A stretch of 64,000 nt of DNA, taken from Ilex aquifolium (taxonomy: Eukaryota; Streptophyta; Magnoliopsida; Aquifoliales; Aquifoliaceae). Location of the stretch: positions 23,432,545-23,496,544 of the forward strand of contig OX637404.1 of the NCBI GenBank assembly GCA_951799425.1, written 5' to 3'. The translations under genes and the position numbers were made by a program. The notes beneath the pieces were generated by a model. It had not been told where the DNA came from, made no database searches, and was given only the letters and a program-made list of their open reading frames with translations. Every line of letters starts with the position of its first letter. Position 1 is the stretch's first letter. Of this stretch, positions 36,501 through 51,500 are shown piece by piece.

Positions 36501-39500
36501 TTATTGTTTTTTTGCTCACTTATTTCTTTGGTGCACAGGTTAGCTTCAGAGTTCAATATCCCCATGATTATTCGGACCTTTCAAAGGAGGACCAAAAGGA
36601 TTTCAAACAGACTAGATATGGTATTCATTAATTAGTCACTCAAGGATATATAATCATTCTTCACTGTTAAAGTTAATGTTACATAAAATTTTGATTGGAT
36701 GGTATCAATCATGAACTAAACTCAATTTAACATGGCTTTGTCCCAATATTTTTGGGGTTGGTTACATAAATTCTTTTTTGCCATGGTGTTTTATTAAGGG
36801 CCATATTTTCTGTTAGACCATAAATTATATCTTTTTTTACTATTTCGTTTAAAGATAATTTCAGCATTCTTCTATCCCTTCGATTAGTGTCAGTAGTTAT
36901 CACATCACTCATTCACACAAAAAAGCCCCAGTTGGACCTCTCTTTTTTGTTTCGATGAAAGCCTCCAAGCTCATGTTCTATGGGGAACTTATTTGACTAT
37001 TTACCTTCACTTTAAAGCCGGAAGCAAAAGGCGAAAACTCCAAAACTGGTGCAGTGGTAGGCTATCTATAAATATATCCAGACCACCTAAGTCGATTTTT
37101 TCTTAATTTATTTCCAATATGTACTACCCTACGTTTTCACAGATGATGTCATTCCTAATTCTATTTTTTATAGTTTTACCACACATCTATCCTAAGATTT
37201 TCATTTCTACGACATTCAATTTTGAATTTCTTGTTTCTTAGTTACTCAAAACTCGATAACATAAAACATAGTTGGCCTTATGACATTGTTTTATAGCTGA
37301 AGGGCATGCGCCTATCACACAATACACCAGATGCATTCTTTTACTTAGTTCATCATGCTTTAAGTCTATGGGTAACATCATTACTAATCTCACATTCTCT
37401 ATGAATTACTGACCCCAGATATCAAAAGTATTCACTCTTCGCTATCTCTTGATCTTCAATCCTTACTACTTTCCAATTTTGATTTCTCCTCTTACTAAAG
37501 TTACATTCCATATATCCAGTTTTAGTGTTACTTATCTTAAATCCTTTTAATTATAAAGCCCCTCTCTAGACTTCTTTTTTATTATTAGTTGATCCTTTAC
37601 CAATCAACCAAACAAAGTCTTATATCCTAATCATTTGGGGTCGGCTATATGAGTTCGTTTTCGTCATTCATTTCGGTAATGTGCTATTCGCTCATTTAAG
37701 TTAAATATTTTCATATATTTTTTTTTATTATTTCGTTTAACGTTAATTTAGGGCTACTCATACTCGTAGTACCATTAAGTGAAATTTTATCACTTTTTCT
37801 AACTGATACCTCTATCGGCCTCCGTTGAACATGATCAAACCATCTTAATCTATTCTTTCTCAACTTATCCTCAGTTGAAGCTACTTCTACCATTTCTCTA
37901 ATACGGTCATTTCGTATTCTATACTTTCTAGTTTTTCCACATATTCACGTTAACATTCTCATTTCATCAATTAATACTATATCATTAGCAAACAACATAC
38001 ACCCAAATGGAATGCCTAGGTAATTAGCTATAAGGTACCTTTACCTTTTTAGAAAGAAAAAATTCTTGCCTTAGGTATTATGAGGAGCGAATGTAAGATT
38101 GCTTTCATGATATCTAAGTCAATGGAAAGTACCAGAAAAGGGCACGCACCGCTGGAGGGTGAGATATATAAACGTGGCACACAATACATAATATAAACAA
38201 TTGTGAAAGAATACTTTAAATGATGTTTGTTTTGGGACAAGGTCACTTTCTTTCTTTTTTATTCATTCTTCTTCTAACTGAGTAATTGCAAAATAGTATT
38301 TCCTCATATTAGTTGTAATTTATGCAAAGAAAAAAGACCGTTTAGTCCTCTCTGAATCCTCCCAAGGTTCCTAGATTCCTTTTTTTTTTTGGCTTTACTG
38401 AATCAAGATAGGGCCTTCCAGCATTCTAACAATCTGTCTTTCTGGAGGTTTTTTTTTTCTTTTTTTTTTTTGGGGGGGGGATAGAGCTTTTTCATTAGAT
38501 CCAAATTTCATTTTTCTCAAGTGTCTAGTCCCTTTAAAACTGATAAAGCGCATTTAGAGGGTTCATAAAACTATACAAACAAATAGACACTACTTAATTT
38601 TAGTAAGGGCCATTTCAATTACGTAGGACATGCAGATTGTATTTTTACTTTTCAGGGTAACCTACTGTTGTTTTCATGATTTTCGGTGAAACCTCATTTT
38701 TGTAGAAATCTAAGCCTTATCAGTGGACAAATTTTGTTCTCTGGACTCCATAATCAGCTGAGGTGTATCATAGTGCATGCGCGCTTTGATATTATGGTGC
38801 CTTTCTAGTGCATAATCAAGTTCTTGGACCTTACAGCATCAGAAAGTAGTTAATGTTTGCTCAAATAGAAATCCCATAGATGGACTTTTTTTTTGTTGAA
38901 TGACTTGGTCCATTAATCTCCTTCCATCTCTAAACAAAAGACCATTAATACAATTGTATTTTTGAAAAATGCTACTACTACATCATTCTGTTTGAAATGA
39001 TTTTTTAACAAATCTTATAGCAATGTATTTTCCCAGAAACTATGTTGTCGCCTATTCAGTTAGACAAGTTTGCTTTTAAGCATTTTTTGGAAAATTCCTG
39101 TATTGTTGGCAGTCAAACATGAACTTTGGCATCTGGAAGGACTAAAGGTTCTCGTTTGCAACCTCTTTCTTCTCTGCGTACTCCATTGTGTATTTGTTGC
39201 ATATTAGTCCTTGCACCATAGTCTTTCCCGTTCAATGGGTAGTGTCGCGTTCTCTTGGTCCAGTCAGAAATGATTACCGATGCAGCACATATGTTCACCT
39301 GTATACACCTGTTGTGGATTTTCCTTGGATTTTCTGTACTTGTTGCATGATGTGGTATCTGTTTTTCCTTGTTTGCTTTTTATGCTTTGGAAGATTTTAC
39401 ATTTTTCTGCTGCTGCTGTAAATGAGCACATAGGGACCATCCCAATTAGGGTTTCCTTCATGTTCTACATGTCTGATCTCCATTAACGAAGATGATATAT

Positions 39501-42500
39501 TTACTAAGAGACCTGATACATGCTCTAAGTAAAGGGTGTAATTGGATGTAAGAAAACCTAAATTTTGGTTTCAAATCTTCTCTTCTATACCATTTTTTCT
39601 ACATTTTTTGATGCAAATCTTATTTCTGTGTCAACTGCACAACTCTTGTATTTCCTAAATTTTCCGTACCTGCATTCTATAGCAAAGATTCCATTGTTTT
39701 TGGGGAGGGATTTTCCAGGGTGGTATTATAGCCGAGTAAACTTTGTCATATTTTCCATGAATCTCTGTGCGTGTTTTGGTCGGCATGAGCAGAGATAAGC
39801 AACATATGTTTAGACTAAAGATACATTATATGAGCATCAGGATAAAAAAAATCACAAATTCAATGGGTGAACATGAAATGTCTCTAGATGTTTTACCCTA
39901 AGAGTGGTCAAAACGGTAGGCTTTGATGTTTAAGAAAGTTGCTACCACCATGTATATCTTAAGCCCTTTTGGTCTGTAATTCCATGTTAAAGATATGCTG
40001 CTGATTTCAACATTTCTCCTCGTCTCTATCTGTGTGTGTTGTTGTTGTTTGTTTTTTTTTGCAAGGGGGGGGGGGGGGGGGGGGGGGGGTGTGGCCTTTG
40101 TGCATTTGGGGCCTAAAGTCTTGTTGAGCTGCTGCAGGAATAGGTGGGAAAACTATTAAATTTGAAATACCAAAGCAAGATTTCAAAGAATAAGGCAGAA
40201 ATCTATCTTGGATTTTTCATCAAAACCTGCTTGTTTGTTATGCTTTCTTTAATAGTGTATGATGCACCATGATACGTTTTAGAAACTTCATTCTAAATTT
40301 TTGCACGGTAAGTCTTGGAGTCAAACATTTTTCAATACTGACTGATTCTTTGATGTTGCCAGCTGTTGCAGATGTCTTGATTGATGCAGCTTTAGTTTTA
40401 GGAGGTGAAGCTACACTGAAAATTCTTTACATGAAGCTTGTTGAGGTGTGCAATCATTTTCTTTTGTTTTGATTCTGTGGAAGTTTTTTCTATTCGAGAA
40501 TTCATATAGAAATTCCTATCTGAATCATACAACACTGTATTAAAAGTGAGGTGCTGAATGTTGCTGGAAATTGCTAGTACTAGAGGCATTGCCTCTGTGA
40601 CTAGGTAGCCTGATATCTTTAAATTAATATGTAGGTAGGTGCTTGTATTAATTGCCGTTAAGTTTTCATATTATCATGAACCTGGAATTTTGATATTAAG
40701 TGGTATGACGTACTTGGGGTTTGAATATTCAGTTTTCGAAACCAGATGCAGTAGAAACTAGATTGTAAAGTTTTTGTTTTGACGTAATTTTTGTTTGTCA
40801 ACATCCGGTCTGCATGGATCGCTCCCTTTTGGCATTAAGTACTTTTTTTCTATGGAAAAAATGGTGTTTGAACATTAATTTGGTCACAAGAAATCATTCT
40901 TTGCCTCAGAGAGATAATTCTGATTATTTGGACTAGGAAGTTGATGCATTATCTGTGAGATCTGTAGAAGCATTTAGATGACTTCAATTAGCAACATTTG
41001 AGGAGACTCCCTCCCCACAAAACCACAAAAAAAAAAAAAACATGAAAAACCCAGGACCCCAAGTAAAAGCCTTCATGTACAAGTTGAAGGTTAAGGAATA
41101 GTTACAAGCAGGCTTTGTTTGGCTGTATTAGTCTTATGGGCCCTGCCAATTTTGCTCTATCAAATACTCAGTTGGCGAGATTACCACCTTTGGAAATCTG
41201 TTTCTGCCATGGAGTTCATAAAGAAATAAGGATTTTAGCCTCTATCTAGTAGCTTTGTGTGACCGAGTGCATGAATTTGGTCTGAAGGCTACTTTCCATG
41301 TTGACCTATTTCTACGAGAGCCCTTTGGCTTGATAATATAGGTTTTCTGGCTAATCTGGTTATCGCCGAAATGTAAATGAGTTGGCCTTAGCTAGGCTGG
41401 CTCATGTCTGTCATCGATTGAGAAGCTAGGGACTGATCTCCTCTCCGTCCTGTACCCTTAGCCTGCAGTAAGCTTGTTTTTTAGCAGAATGGAGTCAGAT
41501 TACTTCATTGTTTTCTGTACCTGAAGTCATATAAATAGGAGTCCGGTGATATGTCAAACTTTAGCTGTCACATTTTTTCTTCTCCTGTTGTGCCAAAAAC
41601 TTGTCATTAGTATTTCTCAAAACTACTACTGCGCCTGCACTTCCTGGATTTCCCAACAGTGCTTCAGTATTAACCTTTTTGGAGATTAACATGGACCACT
41701 TTATGAAGATTGGAATTCTAAAATTTAACTGCTATGGAGACCATGGAAGATGGGTGCCACCTACAAAATCACTATGGCACAACTCATGTCAGCCACCATG
41801 GTTATTATCCACTGCCATTACCTATGCTACAAAGTTGTTCTTGCAACTCAAGTGGCTCAACTACCCAACTCTACAAAGTCTTGTCCCAATTTTTTTTGGC
41901 TATTGTGCTCTATTAAGGGCCCTAATATCTGTTAAACTATGTGATATCATATATATATATATATTACTATTTCAATGATTCTGTTTGAGGTGACTGTTGC
42001 TTATGACTTCCTATTGTCGCTGAGAATATCTTGTAGAGAAGTTTCTTGAGTTGATGATGTGATCATGGTGACAGAGACAGCGATAATACTAGTGGTCGTG
42101 TCATGGTATCAATGTTTATGCTGATGTTGAGATGTTAATGGTGATGATGGTGGTGGAATCATTCTCCTAGCCTGGTTGTAGGGATTGAGGCAGCCTTACT
42201 GGTGTTTATGGTGATGAAGATGGTGTATTGACAACAAAGATATATGAAGATGGGGGTTGGTGATTGTGCAGCGATAGAGGGGTGGTTGTGGCCGTTATGT
42301 TTTCAACTGTTTTTTCATTCTTTTTCCTTCCATGTTTGAACTTGCATTTGTTATATTGGGAGAAGGCACATCTTTCCTTGAAGTGTATTAATTTTCTTGC
42401 ATTTAAAACACAACCATTGGAATAGGCTTCAAATCTGATTTCCAGCTGAATTCTTCTTGCAACTTTTTTGCACCGAATACACCATAATGGTTTTGATGCT

Positions 42501-45500
42501 TCCATGCTACTGACGATGAGAGATAAAAAGAATGGATGGTATAAAACCATAAGAAGAAAATAGTACGTGGATGGTAGAATAGAAGACATTCCTCATGGAC
42601 CCTCCAAATCTTTTTGTAAAATGCTGAATTTTTTACAGAGAGCCTAGGAGTATTTGAGAGCTATAATTTAGCAGAGTACACATACTTACGAGAGACATTG
42701 GTCCTCTCCTGATCATGGATCAAAATTTCGTTTTGATACATTGTTTCGGTCACCTAGAAACGGAAACGTTTCGACCCGTTTCGGAAACAACATAAAAAAA
42801 AAATTTTAAAATTATTTTTTCAAAGCATTGGTTGAAATATACTAAAGTATCTTGAAATATCTTAAAACATTCTGAACTATTGTGCAAATGCATTGAAACA
42901 TTACAAAACACTTCGAAACATTATGACACACCTCAAAGCATTAGAATTTTGATTCCATTACTGATTCGTTTCGATCTTCTTGGAAACGGAAACGTTTCAG
43001 ATTTTTCGACCGTTTCTAAACGAAATTTTGATCATTGCTTCTAATCTGGCCCCTTCCTTTGGGTGACAAACTAGAAAACATAAATTTTTGGCATTCTCGT
43101 CTTGTTCTCTTCAAATGGCTTCTCTATTGAAGCAAAGTACAAGAAGAAAGGTGTGTTGGTTTGAGAAGAAAAGAGGGAAAATGAACAATATTGACACATG
43201 TGGTTTCAGTGAAGATGGTGGAAAAAAGTATAGTAAATGTGAAATTCCAAATTATTCTTACGCTGTCTCGGTCTTCTTGGCATTGAAATGAATGGTTGTG
43301 GCTTGCTAAACTTTCCTATTACATGGTTATTTTAGGCTGTTAGTAGCGGTGGAAATGATGAGCGCAGCGAATGGCGTCCAGCAGAGGCTGCTTTATATTG
43401 CATCCGAGCTATATCAGATTATGTTTCTGTGGTTGAGGCTGAAGTAATGCCACAGGTTTGCATGTCCTTTAAATTCATCTTGCTAAGACATGAATTTGCA
43501 ATTTGGTTTTCCGTGGTCCCATGCTCTGTTAATTTTGTTTTGAAAATTATGTATTTGTCGTTTTTGTTTTCTTTTCTCCTTCTCGTTGTTCATTTCTCTC
43601 TTTGGAAATTATCTTTCATATAACTTCTATAATTTGAAGTTTTATGTTATGCTTGCTTGGCGCAGGTTATGTCTTTGATTTCAAAACTTCCTCCGCAACC
43701 CCAACTACTTCAAACGGGTAATGTAGTGGTATTTTTTTAGCTATGATTCATTAATGACCCTTTTCTTTTCCCTCTTGAAAATGGTGCTGCTTGAGGAGAT
43801 GGTGGTTATTCGCCTTCCGAGAGTGCTACATTTGTTTTGAGTCTCAAAGCCATCTCATCTTGGTTCTAAAAGTAACCTGGTGAATGGACTATTTCTGGCT
43901 TCATAGTGTGATTTTTTTTCTCTCCAAATGTTATCAGTATGCTTAATGATTGGAGCTTATTCAAAATGGCTTGATGCTGCATCTTGTGGACTGTCATTCC
44001 TGCCTTCAGTCATAGATATTCTTGTGAATGGCATGAGTATGTCCGAAGATTCTGCAGCAGCGGCTGCTTTGGCATTTAGACACATATGCGATGGTACAGA
44101 CTCTCCTATGTTAGTGTTTTTTTACCTCTATTCAGCATAACACGATACTTAATTTTGTTTTCTTGCATTTCACGAGTGATATATGGACTTTCAAGTTTGT
44201 ATATGATATTTCGATATTCAATACATGCCATATAAGTAACAAAAAGAGAAAGAAATAGAAATGTCATATATAATTTTGTATATATTTTTAAATTTGTTGA
44301 CTTGTTCAGTGATATTTCGATTTTATATAATTTATATTGTCTCCATGTGGATAACTAAAGTAAACCAAGTAGTTGAAAATAATAATGAAAAAAATGAACA
44401 TATACAAAAGGTTGAAAAAGATAGAGATAAAGACTTGTTGATATCCGATGATAAAGATATTAATGCCGTTAAAGCTAAAAATCAAGATGAAAATGTGGTT
44501 CATAGGATTATAAGAATGGATTATTTTGGATTTTGCTAATCTTTAAGTTTTGATATTGATGAATTATGTTGTAAACATGAATTTCTAATATTGTTTTGAA
44601 AATTGAATTCTTTTTTAAACTTGAATGGAATCACATTTATATGTTTTATAGACTTAGAGAAGGCATATGGTTGAGTCCCTAGAGATATTTTATGGAAGGT
44701 TCTAGAGAAGAAAAATGTTACTATTCGATGTGATTAAAAATATGTATGAAAATGTGGTGATCTTAGTAAGAACAACGGTTGGAGAGACTGATGAATTTCC
44801 AATCTCACTAGACTTACATCAGGGTTTTGCTTGAGTTTATATATTTTTACGTTGATTATGGATAAATTGATCTGACATATTGAGGATGGGCTCCCATGGT
44901 GTATGTTATTTGCGGATGATATTGCATTAGTTGATGAAAGTAAAGAAAGACTTAATAATAAACTAGAAATATGGCGAGAAACTCTAGAATCAAAAGGATT
45001 TAGGACAAGTAGAACTAAAATTGAATATATGGAGGTAAAAATTGAAGATCAAGAGATACCGAAAAGTGAACATTTTAAATATTTAGGGTCTATTATTCAT
45101 AGAAAGTGTGAGATTGGTGACAATGTTACTCATAGAATCAATGCAGGATGGACTAAACGGAGAAATGCATCCGAGGTATTGTGTGATAGACGCATGCCAT
45201 CTAAGCTAAAGAAAAGTTCTATGGAACAACCATAAGACTGACTATGTTTTATGGTACGAAATGTTGGGGCAATTAAGAAACACCACGTTCACAAATTGAG
45301 TGTGGTGGAAATGAGAATGTTTAGATGGATGTGTGGTAAAATTAGGAAAGATAGAATTGAGAACAATATTATTCGTGAAAAAATAGAGGTGACACCTATA
45401 GGGGATAAATTTAGGAAGAATCGACTTATGTGGTGTGGTCATATATATAGACTGTTTACTATGACACCGATGAGAAATAGTGATATGATAACTTCTGGTT

Positions 45501-48500
45501 TAATAGAAAGAATGACCCATGGTAGAGCACAATGACAAAAGAGGATTCATGTAGCCGACCCAAAAAATGTTGGAATAAGGTTTTGTCGAATTGAATTGAG
45601 TTTATAAATTAAGTGTATCTAATATTATAGCTAAGAAGTTGAATTTTTAATTTATAAAAGCACAACAATAATTAAGATTGATTCAACTTTCATCTATTTT
45701 GATCAAAATGTACAAAATTCATTCCCAAATTTGTTTTTCCTCTAAAAAAAATCATATTCTTTGCACAATCCCAAATGTCTGACAACTTAACCAACACACT
45801 CCCCGATGTCAAATGAACCCATTAATCCACACCTACCTCTCTCTTCTCTCCTTTACCTATATATATTTTTCTGTTCATGTTAATTTTAAATTATATAATT
45901 GAAAGTAAAAATAAATTATTATTTGAAATAAAAATATTGCACGATTAATGTTCGATTTTTTGTATTATTGAGTGTCTTCAGGTACGAGGTTATTGCTAGT
46001 ACACAATATGTTACGATATAAAAAATACAATTTGTGCACAATGATACACATTTTGACTATCTTGGTTAGCAAGCTTTGAGTCCTGGCTGTTGGTTGAAAT
46101 GTTGTTACCTACAAATGGAAACCCTCAAAAATATCGAATTGAAACTCACTTACTCCTAAGAGTTTTTCCCTTTTCGGAGTTTGTTTTTGGAGTGGGAGAC
46201 TTGCTTCAAGTTTATGTAAGCCTCCTGTTCTGACATACTGCGTGTGTTTTATCTTGTTGGAATTGGGTTGCTGTTCATGTAGAATATTCATCCCTTGGAT
46301 TTATTGACATTTGATAGTGTATGAAGCTTTAAAATCACTCCTACACATAGTTCTGAATAACGGTAACAATCGTCGTAACGGTAACGATAATGGTGTAACG
46401 GACGCGGGCCGGAACGGACGTTATGCGATGAAACCGAAGACATGATTTTTTTTTTTTTCAATTCACACCACCCTTAAAAATGAATGTTGGTTTATTTTAA
46501 GTCCAAAATCATGTTAAGTATATATGCTAGTACATGAAAAACTAATAATTATGGTGTTATGTTAAAAGTTCATAAATAAAAAGTGAATTTAATGTTCAAA
46601 ATTAAAAAATATTATCCCTTATCAAAAGGTAAAGTTATAGTATATTTGAAGAACCAATCCTCACGTGGCTTGCATATGAGGGCCATCATCTCAGCCTCAT
46701 TTAACCATAGTCACGTGTTTAAGCATCTCCCTCTTTTTCTTCGTCATCTCCATCTGCTATGTGTCTCCTTCCACTTGCTCCGAAGCAGTACATGAAGCCA
46801 TAGCCTGAGTAGCTGGTCAAAAAAGATGGGGAAGAGATTGACAGTCCCCAGGTTAGTCCCAAGCCCCATTTCCTTTCTCTTTCTTCTTTTTTTCCCTTTA
46901 ATTCCTTCTCAGAATCCTCAAAACAACCAAATCCAATTGAAGTTTTTTGGTAGAATCTTTATAAATTATATCCAAATGATTAAGATTTTCGAGTTATGAT
47001 GAATCGATTGGATTGTTGGGAGCAAAAAATTGGGGTTTTGTGCTTCAAACTCATTCTGCCACGGGTTTACATGTCTCCCAAGTTTTCGGGTCGAAACGGG
47101 CCATAACGGTTCGTTTTAACCCGTATCGCCCGTTACACACCTGTTACCCATCCGTTACGGCCCATTACTGTCGTGAAATCGAACAGGACCGATAAATCGG
47201 AGTGTAATGGGATCGCTCACCATCATTACCGTTACGTAACGGCCGTTATGCCGTTTTTCAAAACCCTGCTCCTGCATAAATTCAAATTGCTTTACTCCTT
47301 TAGAATGCTTGCTGGCATGGGTGAGACTTATTCTGGCAAGCTTTTGTGAGACAGAAAATGGCTCTCTCATTTGACTCATTTATAGTTTCAAGTTCAGTCA
47401 TGACCCATTTCTCCTCTCAAAATGGTGTCGATATTTAATCGGATCCCCATATATTCAGAAATACTTGTTACTTTGAATTAGTGAAATAAATGAATTTACT
47501 GGACATAGTGTATAAGTTTCTGATTTTGTCTCAAAGTTTAGGTCTCTAAAATAGTAGCTTTAATACTGGTATTGACCAATTCCACCATGTCAGTTTTTTT
47601 TTTTGTTGAAAATTTCTGTTGCTCATCCCATTTGATACAATTCCTCTAAATCAGATAGTTCATTACAAGAGGATTATACCTCTAATGCCGTTGACCTTCA
47701 AGTGATGAAGGGCAGAGGGGAATGAAGGGGGACTTGACCTACCCTTGTGTGAGTGAAAGTAATCATCTTAAGTGAGCAAAGAGAGTATAGGTGACTTTGG
47801 CGGTGTAATTTTCTTTCATGCACCGACTCATGTCATGCGTCTGCCTAAAAATTCTATTCTTTGCTTCAGAATCGAATAAAGAGGCATTTACAAAGCAGCA
47901 ATCAGTATTTGATCATTTTGTTAATGGAAGTCTCATAAATCGATGGTTGTTTATTGTATCAGTCGTGTAAAAATCAGAAGTTGCCCATTTGCTTTGATTT
48001 GGTTGTTTTGGGCATGGTTATCTGGATCCACGGATGGAAATCTGCTGGCACTGATTGCAAAGGTTACTAGGGACTTAATAGTTAATTCTGAGAGAAAGTT
48101 ATGTGTTCTCCTCTAGTACATTTTGGTATATTTTATGTCTCTGACTCTGTAAGGTACTGATTGGCAGTTTGAGGAATGTGTTGTTTGTGGTAAGCACTAA
48201 GCATTTAGTTATAACTATGTTGGAACAACCATTCTACGTGATGTGGGCGACCAAATAAGTGTTACTCTAGTGGAGGTTTGGAGGAGATAATTCTGGCTTT
48301 AGTTGTTTTATTATCCTTTTATTATGGTGAATCAGTGCTAATTTAGAGACTGAAGTTTTCAATATGCCACTCTAGTAAAAGAATTAGAAAACTGCTTGTA
48401 AGCTCTGTTTTTAGGGCCATGTTTGAGACTTGGGTGATATTTTGGTGGCCTCGGGTGGGTTGTAGCTGTTGGTGCCACACATGGCTGTAAGTTCTTTTCC

Positions 48501-51500
48501 CCCTTCTTGGGGATGATTTCTTCGTGCCAGTGCTGTAATTTGCATATGGCCTTCTCTACTTTGGGCCTTAGCAACTCAATATGACATGTCTTCTACATAA
48601 GAATACCCTGCAATTTCTTTGGGTCTTCACTCAAGATATTCACCAGTTAGTAGTTATTATTGAGGGAAATGTAGTTGCATTGCAGCATCGCGATTCTTTT
48701 CAGATTATTATGAAGTCTGAATTGAAGTGATTTGTTATGAATGTAGACTGCGGCAAAAAACTTAGTGGATCCTTAGATGGTCTCTTTCAAATATACCAAG
48801 GGGCAGTGATTGGGGAAGGCATCTTCAAGGTCTCTGCTGAAGACTCATTGCATCTAGTTGAAGCTTTAAGGTATCAATGTGCTATTGGAAGCCAAAAAAT
48901 TTGGTGGGTTGAATGCTTTATTTGATTGCGTATTAAACCTTCTTTTGCAGTATTGTTATTACAGAACTTCCTTCGGAGCATGCTAGTAAAGCCCTTGAGG
49001 CATTATGCTTGCCAGCAGTTGCTCCTTTACAGGTTAGTTTCCTGTCCGAGAACTTTTTATTTGTATTGTGAGGGATGATACACCAACTTATGAGGTCAGC
49101 ATTCAGGAAATTATCAATCAAGGTCCCTTGATACTGGGACAAAAAACTGCTCGTGAGCTTACTGTTCATATTGATCGGCTTGCAAATATTTTTAGGTATG
49201 ATAGTAATTCCTCTACTTTTCTTGTTCAAATCTGTTAATCTTAGAATTCTAAATTGTGTACGTTGAACAATTTGCAGACACGTGAATCACCCAGAAGCCA
49301 TCGCTGATGCAATTCAAAGGCTTTGGCCAATTTTTAAAGCCATCTTTGATGTGTAAGGATTCCTAGGCTGCTCCCCAATAGGATGATCTTCCCCTATATT
49401 TCTATCCCCGATTGATCTTCCTTTTCTATTGGTTGTGGTGCAGTCGTGCATGGGACATGCGGACAATGGAGTCTCTTTGTCGGGCTTGCAAAAATGCTGT
49501 AAGTTTTCGAACTATGATCTTTCTCACCATGGTTAATATTTGGAAATACCTATTTTCCTGTAATTAATTGTTGTTGCTTTTGTCCGTCCTTGATGTGTCT
49601 CTTAATGTACAAAATTCTTAATTGTTTCCACAGTGCTCATGTGTTGTTGATCCATTGTATGACCATCAGTGGTACATCCTCCTCCAAAGTTGGTTATAAC
49701 ATTAATGAAATGCATGCCAATGATGGGAATCATAATCATGGACAACTAGCTTTACCATAGTGCCCTTGTGTCACCTTTCAGATTTGTTGTTGGTACTTTT
49801 GTTTCATCATAGTTCTCGTTTTGTGCAACATAGATTTTGTTTTTGGTGGGTTCTGATGAATTAGAACATCAGGTTACAGATGCAACAAATATTATTTTTT
49901 TTTCCCTGCTTTCCAAGAGAGAATAGATGTATTGTCTTGGCATAATCAGCTTGCATGTCAGAGTCAATTAAACATGCTCTAATTTGCCTAGTTGCTCCAT
50001 CTTACTATTTCAGCACTCCTTAAAATTCAGCATTGTGAATGCATTTTATTCTAGAAACATATATTTATATCTGCATACATGGACTTCTGTTTTGGTTCAT
50101 GATTTATGTAACCAAACAAATACATGAGGTCTGTTTCCTTTCTCACAAACATTTCTAGGTTAGAATTTTTATCTTATTCTCCTTAGAGTATATTTTGTTG
50201 ATTCAAGATATGTTGTACTGTGTATGAAATTACTTGTTATGGTTTCAGAGAATGGCATTCATAAAATTCTATGAACCAAGAAATTTAATGTGTCCAAGGG
50301 CAAGGTTATCCAAGTTAGATTCAGTTTACCTCACTTAGGCAATCAGAAGGTTGATAGCATGAATCGTTTATAAGCCACCTTCTCCACTTAGTTACAATCA
50401 CAAGATCCAGATTTGTTTTGTCAAAATATGATCCATGCCACTGATGGGGCTTGACCGTCTCTACATTCCTTTAGTGTTCAATGGCCCTGTTCATGAATAC
50501 CTGCGGATTAAACCTTTTTTCCCCTTATTAAAGTCATCCAGCTATTCTACTCATGTCTCATGCCCCTAGTTTCGACATCAGAATTTTAACTCTTAAGTTC
50601 TTTAAATTACAGCATAGTTTTAGGGATGCTGGCCCAAATGTGTAGTTGAATTTTTATCACCTAGAAAGGTTGCACCCAGGTTTTCTAGAAAGAAGTTGTA
50701 TACACAGTTACCTTATCATTAAATGCACTGACAAAGAGTCCTAATTTGTTCTTAATATTATGTTGAAAGGAGCTGCTTTCAATGTATTAAAATACTCACC
50801 AACATATACATGCTGATATCTCAATTTCCTCAGCAAACTCAATTCAACTCAAAAAAGTCTTGTCCCAACATTTTTGGGTTGGCTACATGAATCCTCTCTC
50901 GCCATTGTGCTCTATCAAGGTTTTTTTTTTAAAAGTTATAAGGTATTATATCTTTTTTACTATGTCATTTAAGTTTAATTTTGGTCTTCCTCTATCCTTA
51001 AGCTTATTGTAAATCGCTATCATATTACCTTTTTTACTGGTGCCATAATAGGCCGTCTATAAATGTGTTGAAACAATCTACGATTCTTCCCTAATTTATC
51101 TCCTATAGGTGCTACCTCTACTTTTTACGGATATAATTGTTCTTAATTCTATCTTTCCAAGTTTTATCACATATCCATCTGAACATTCTCATTTTTGCCA
51201 CACTAACAATCTACGTTTCTCTCCTAATTTATCTCCTATAGGTGCTACCTCTACTTTTTACGGATATAATCGTTCTTAATTCTATCTTTTCAAGTTTTAT
51301 CACATATCCATCTGAACATTCTCATTTTTGCCACACTTAATTTTGAACGTATAGTTTCATAGTTGTCCAACATTCAGTACCATAAACCATGTCAGGTCTT
51401 ATGACCATTCTATAGGACTTGCTTTTTAGCTTAAGGGATATGAGTTTATCACATAATACATTGGATGCATTAATTTATTTAGTCTATCCTGCATTAATTT

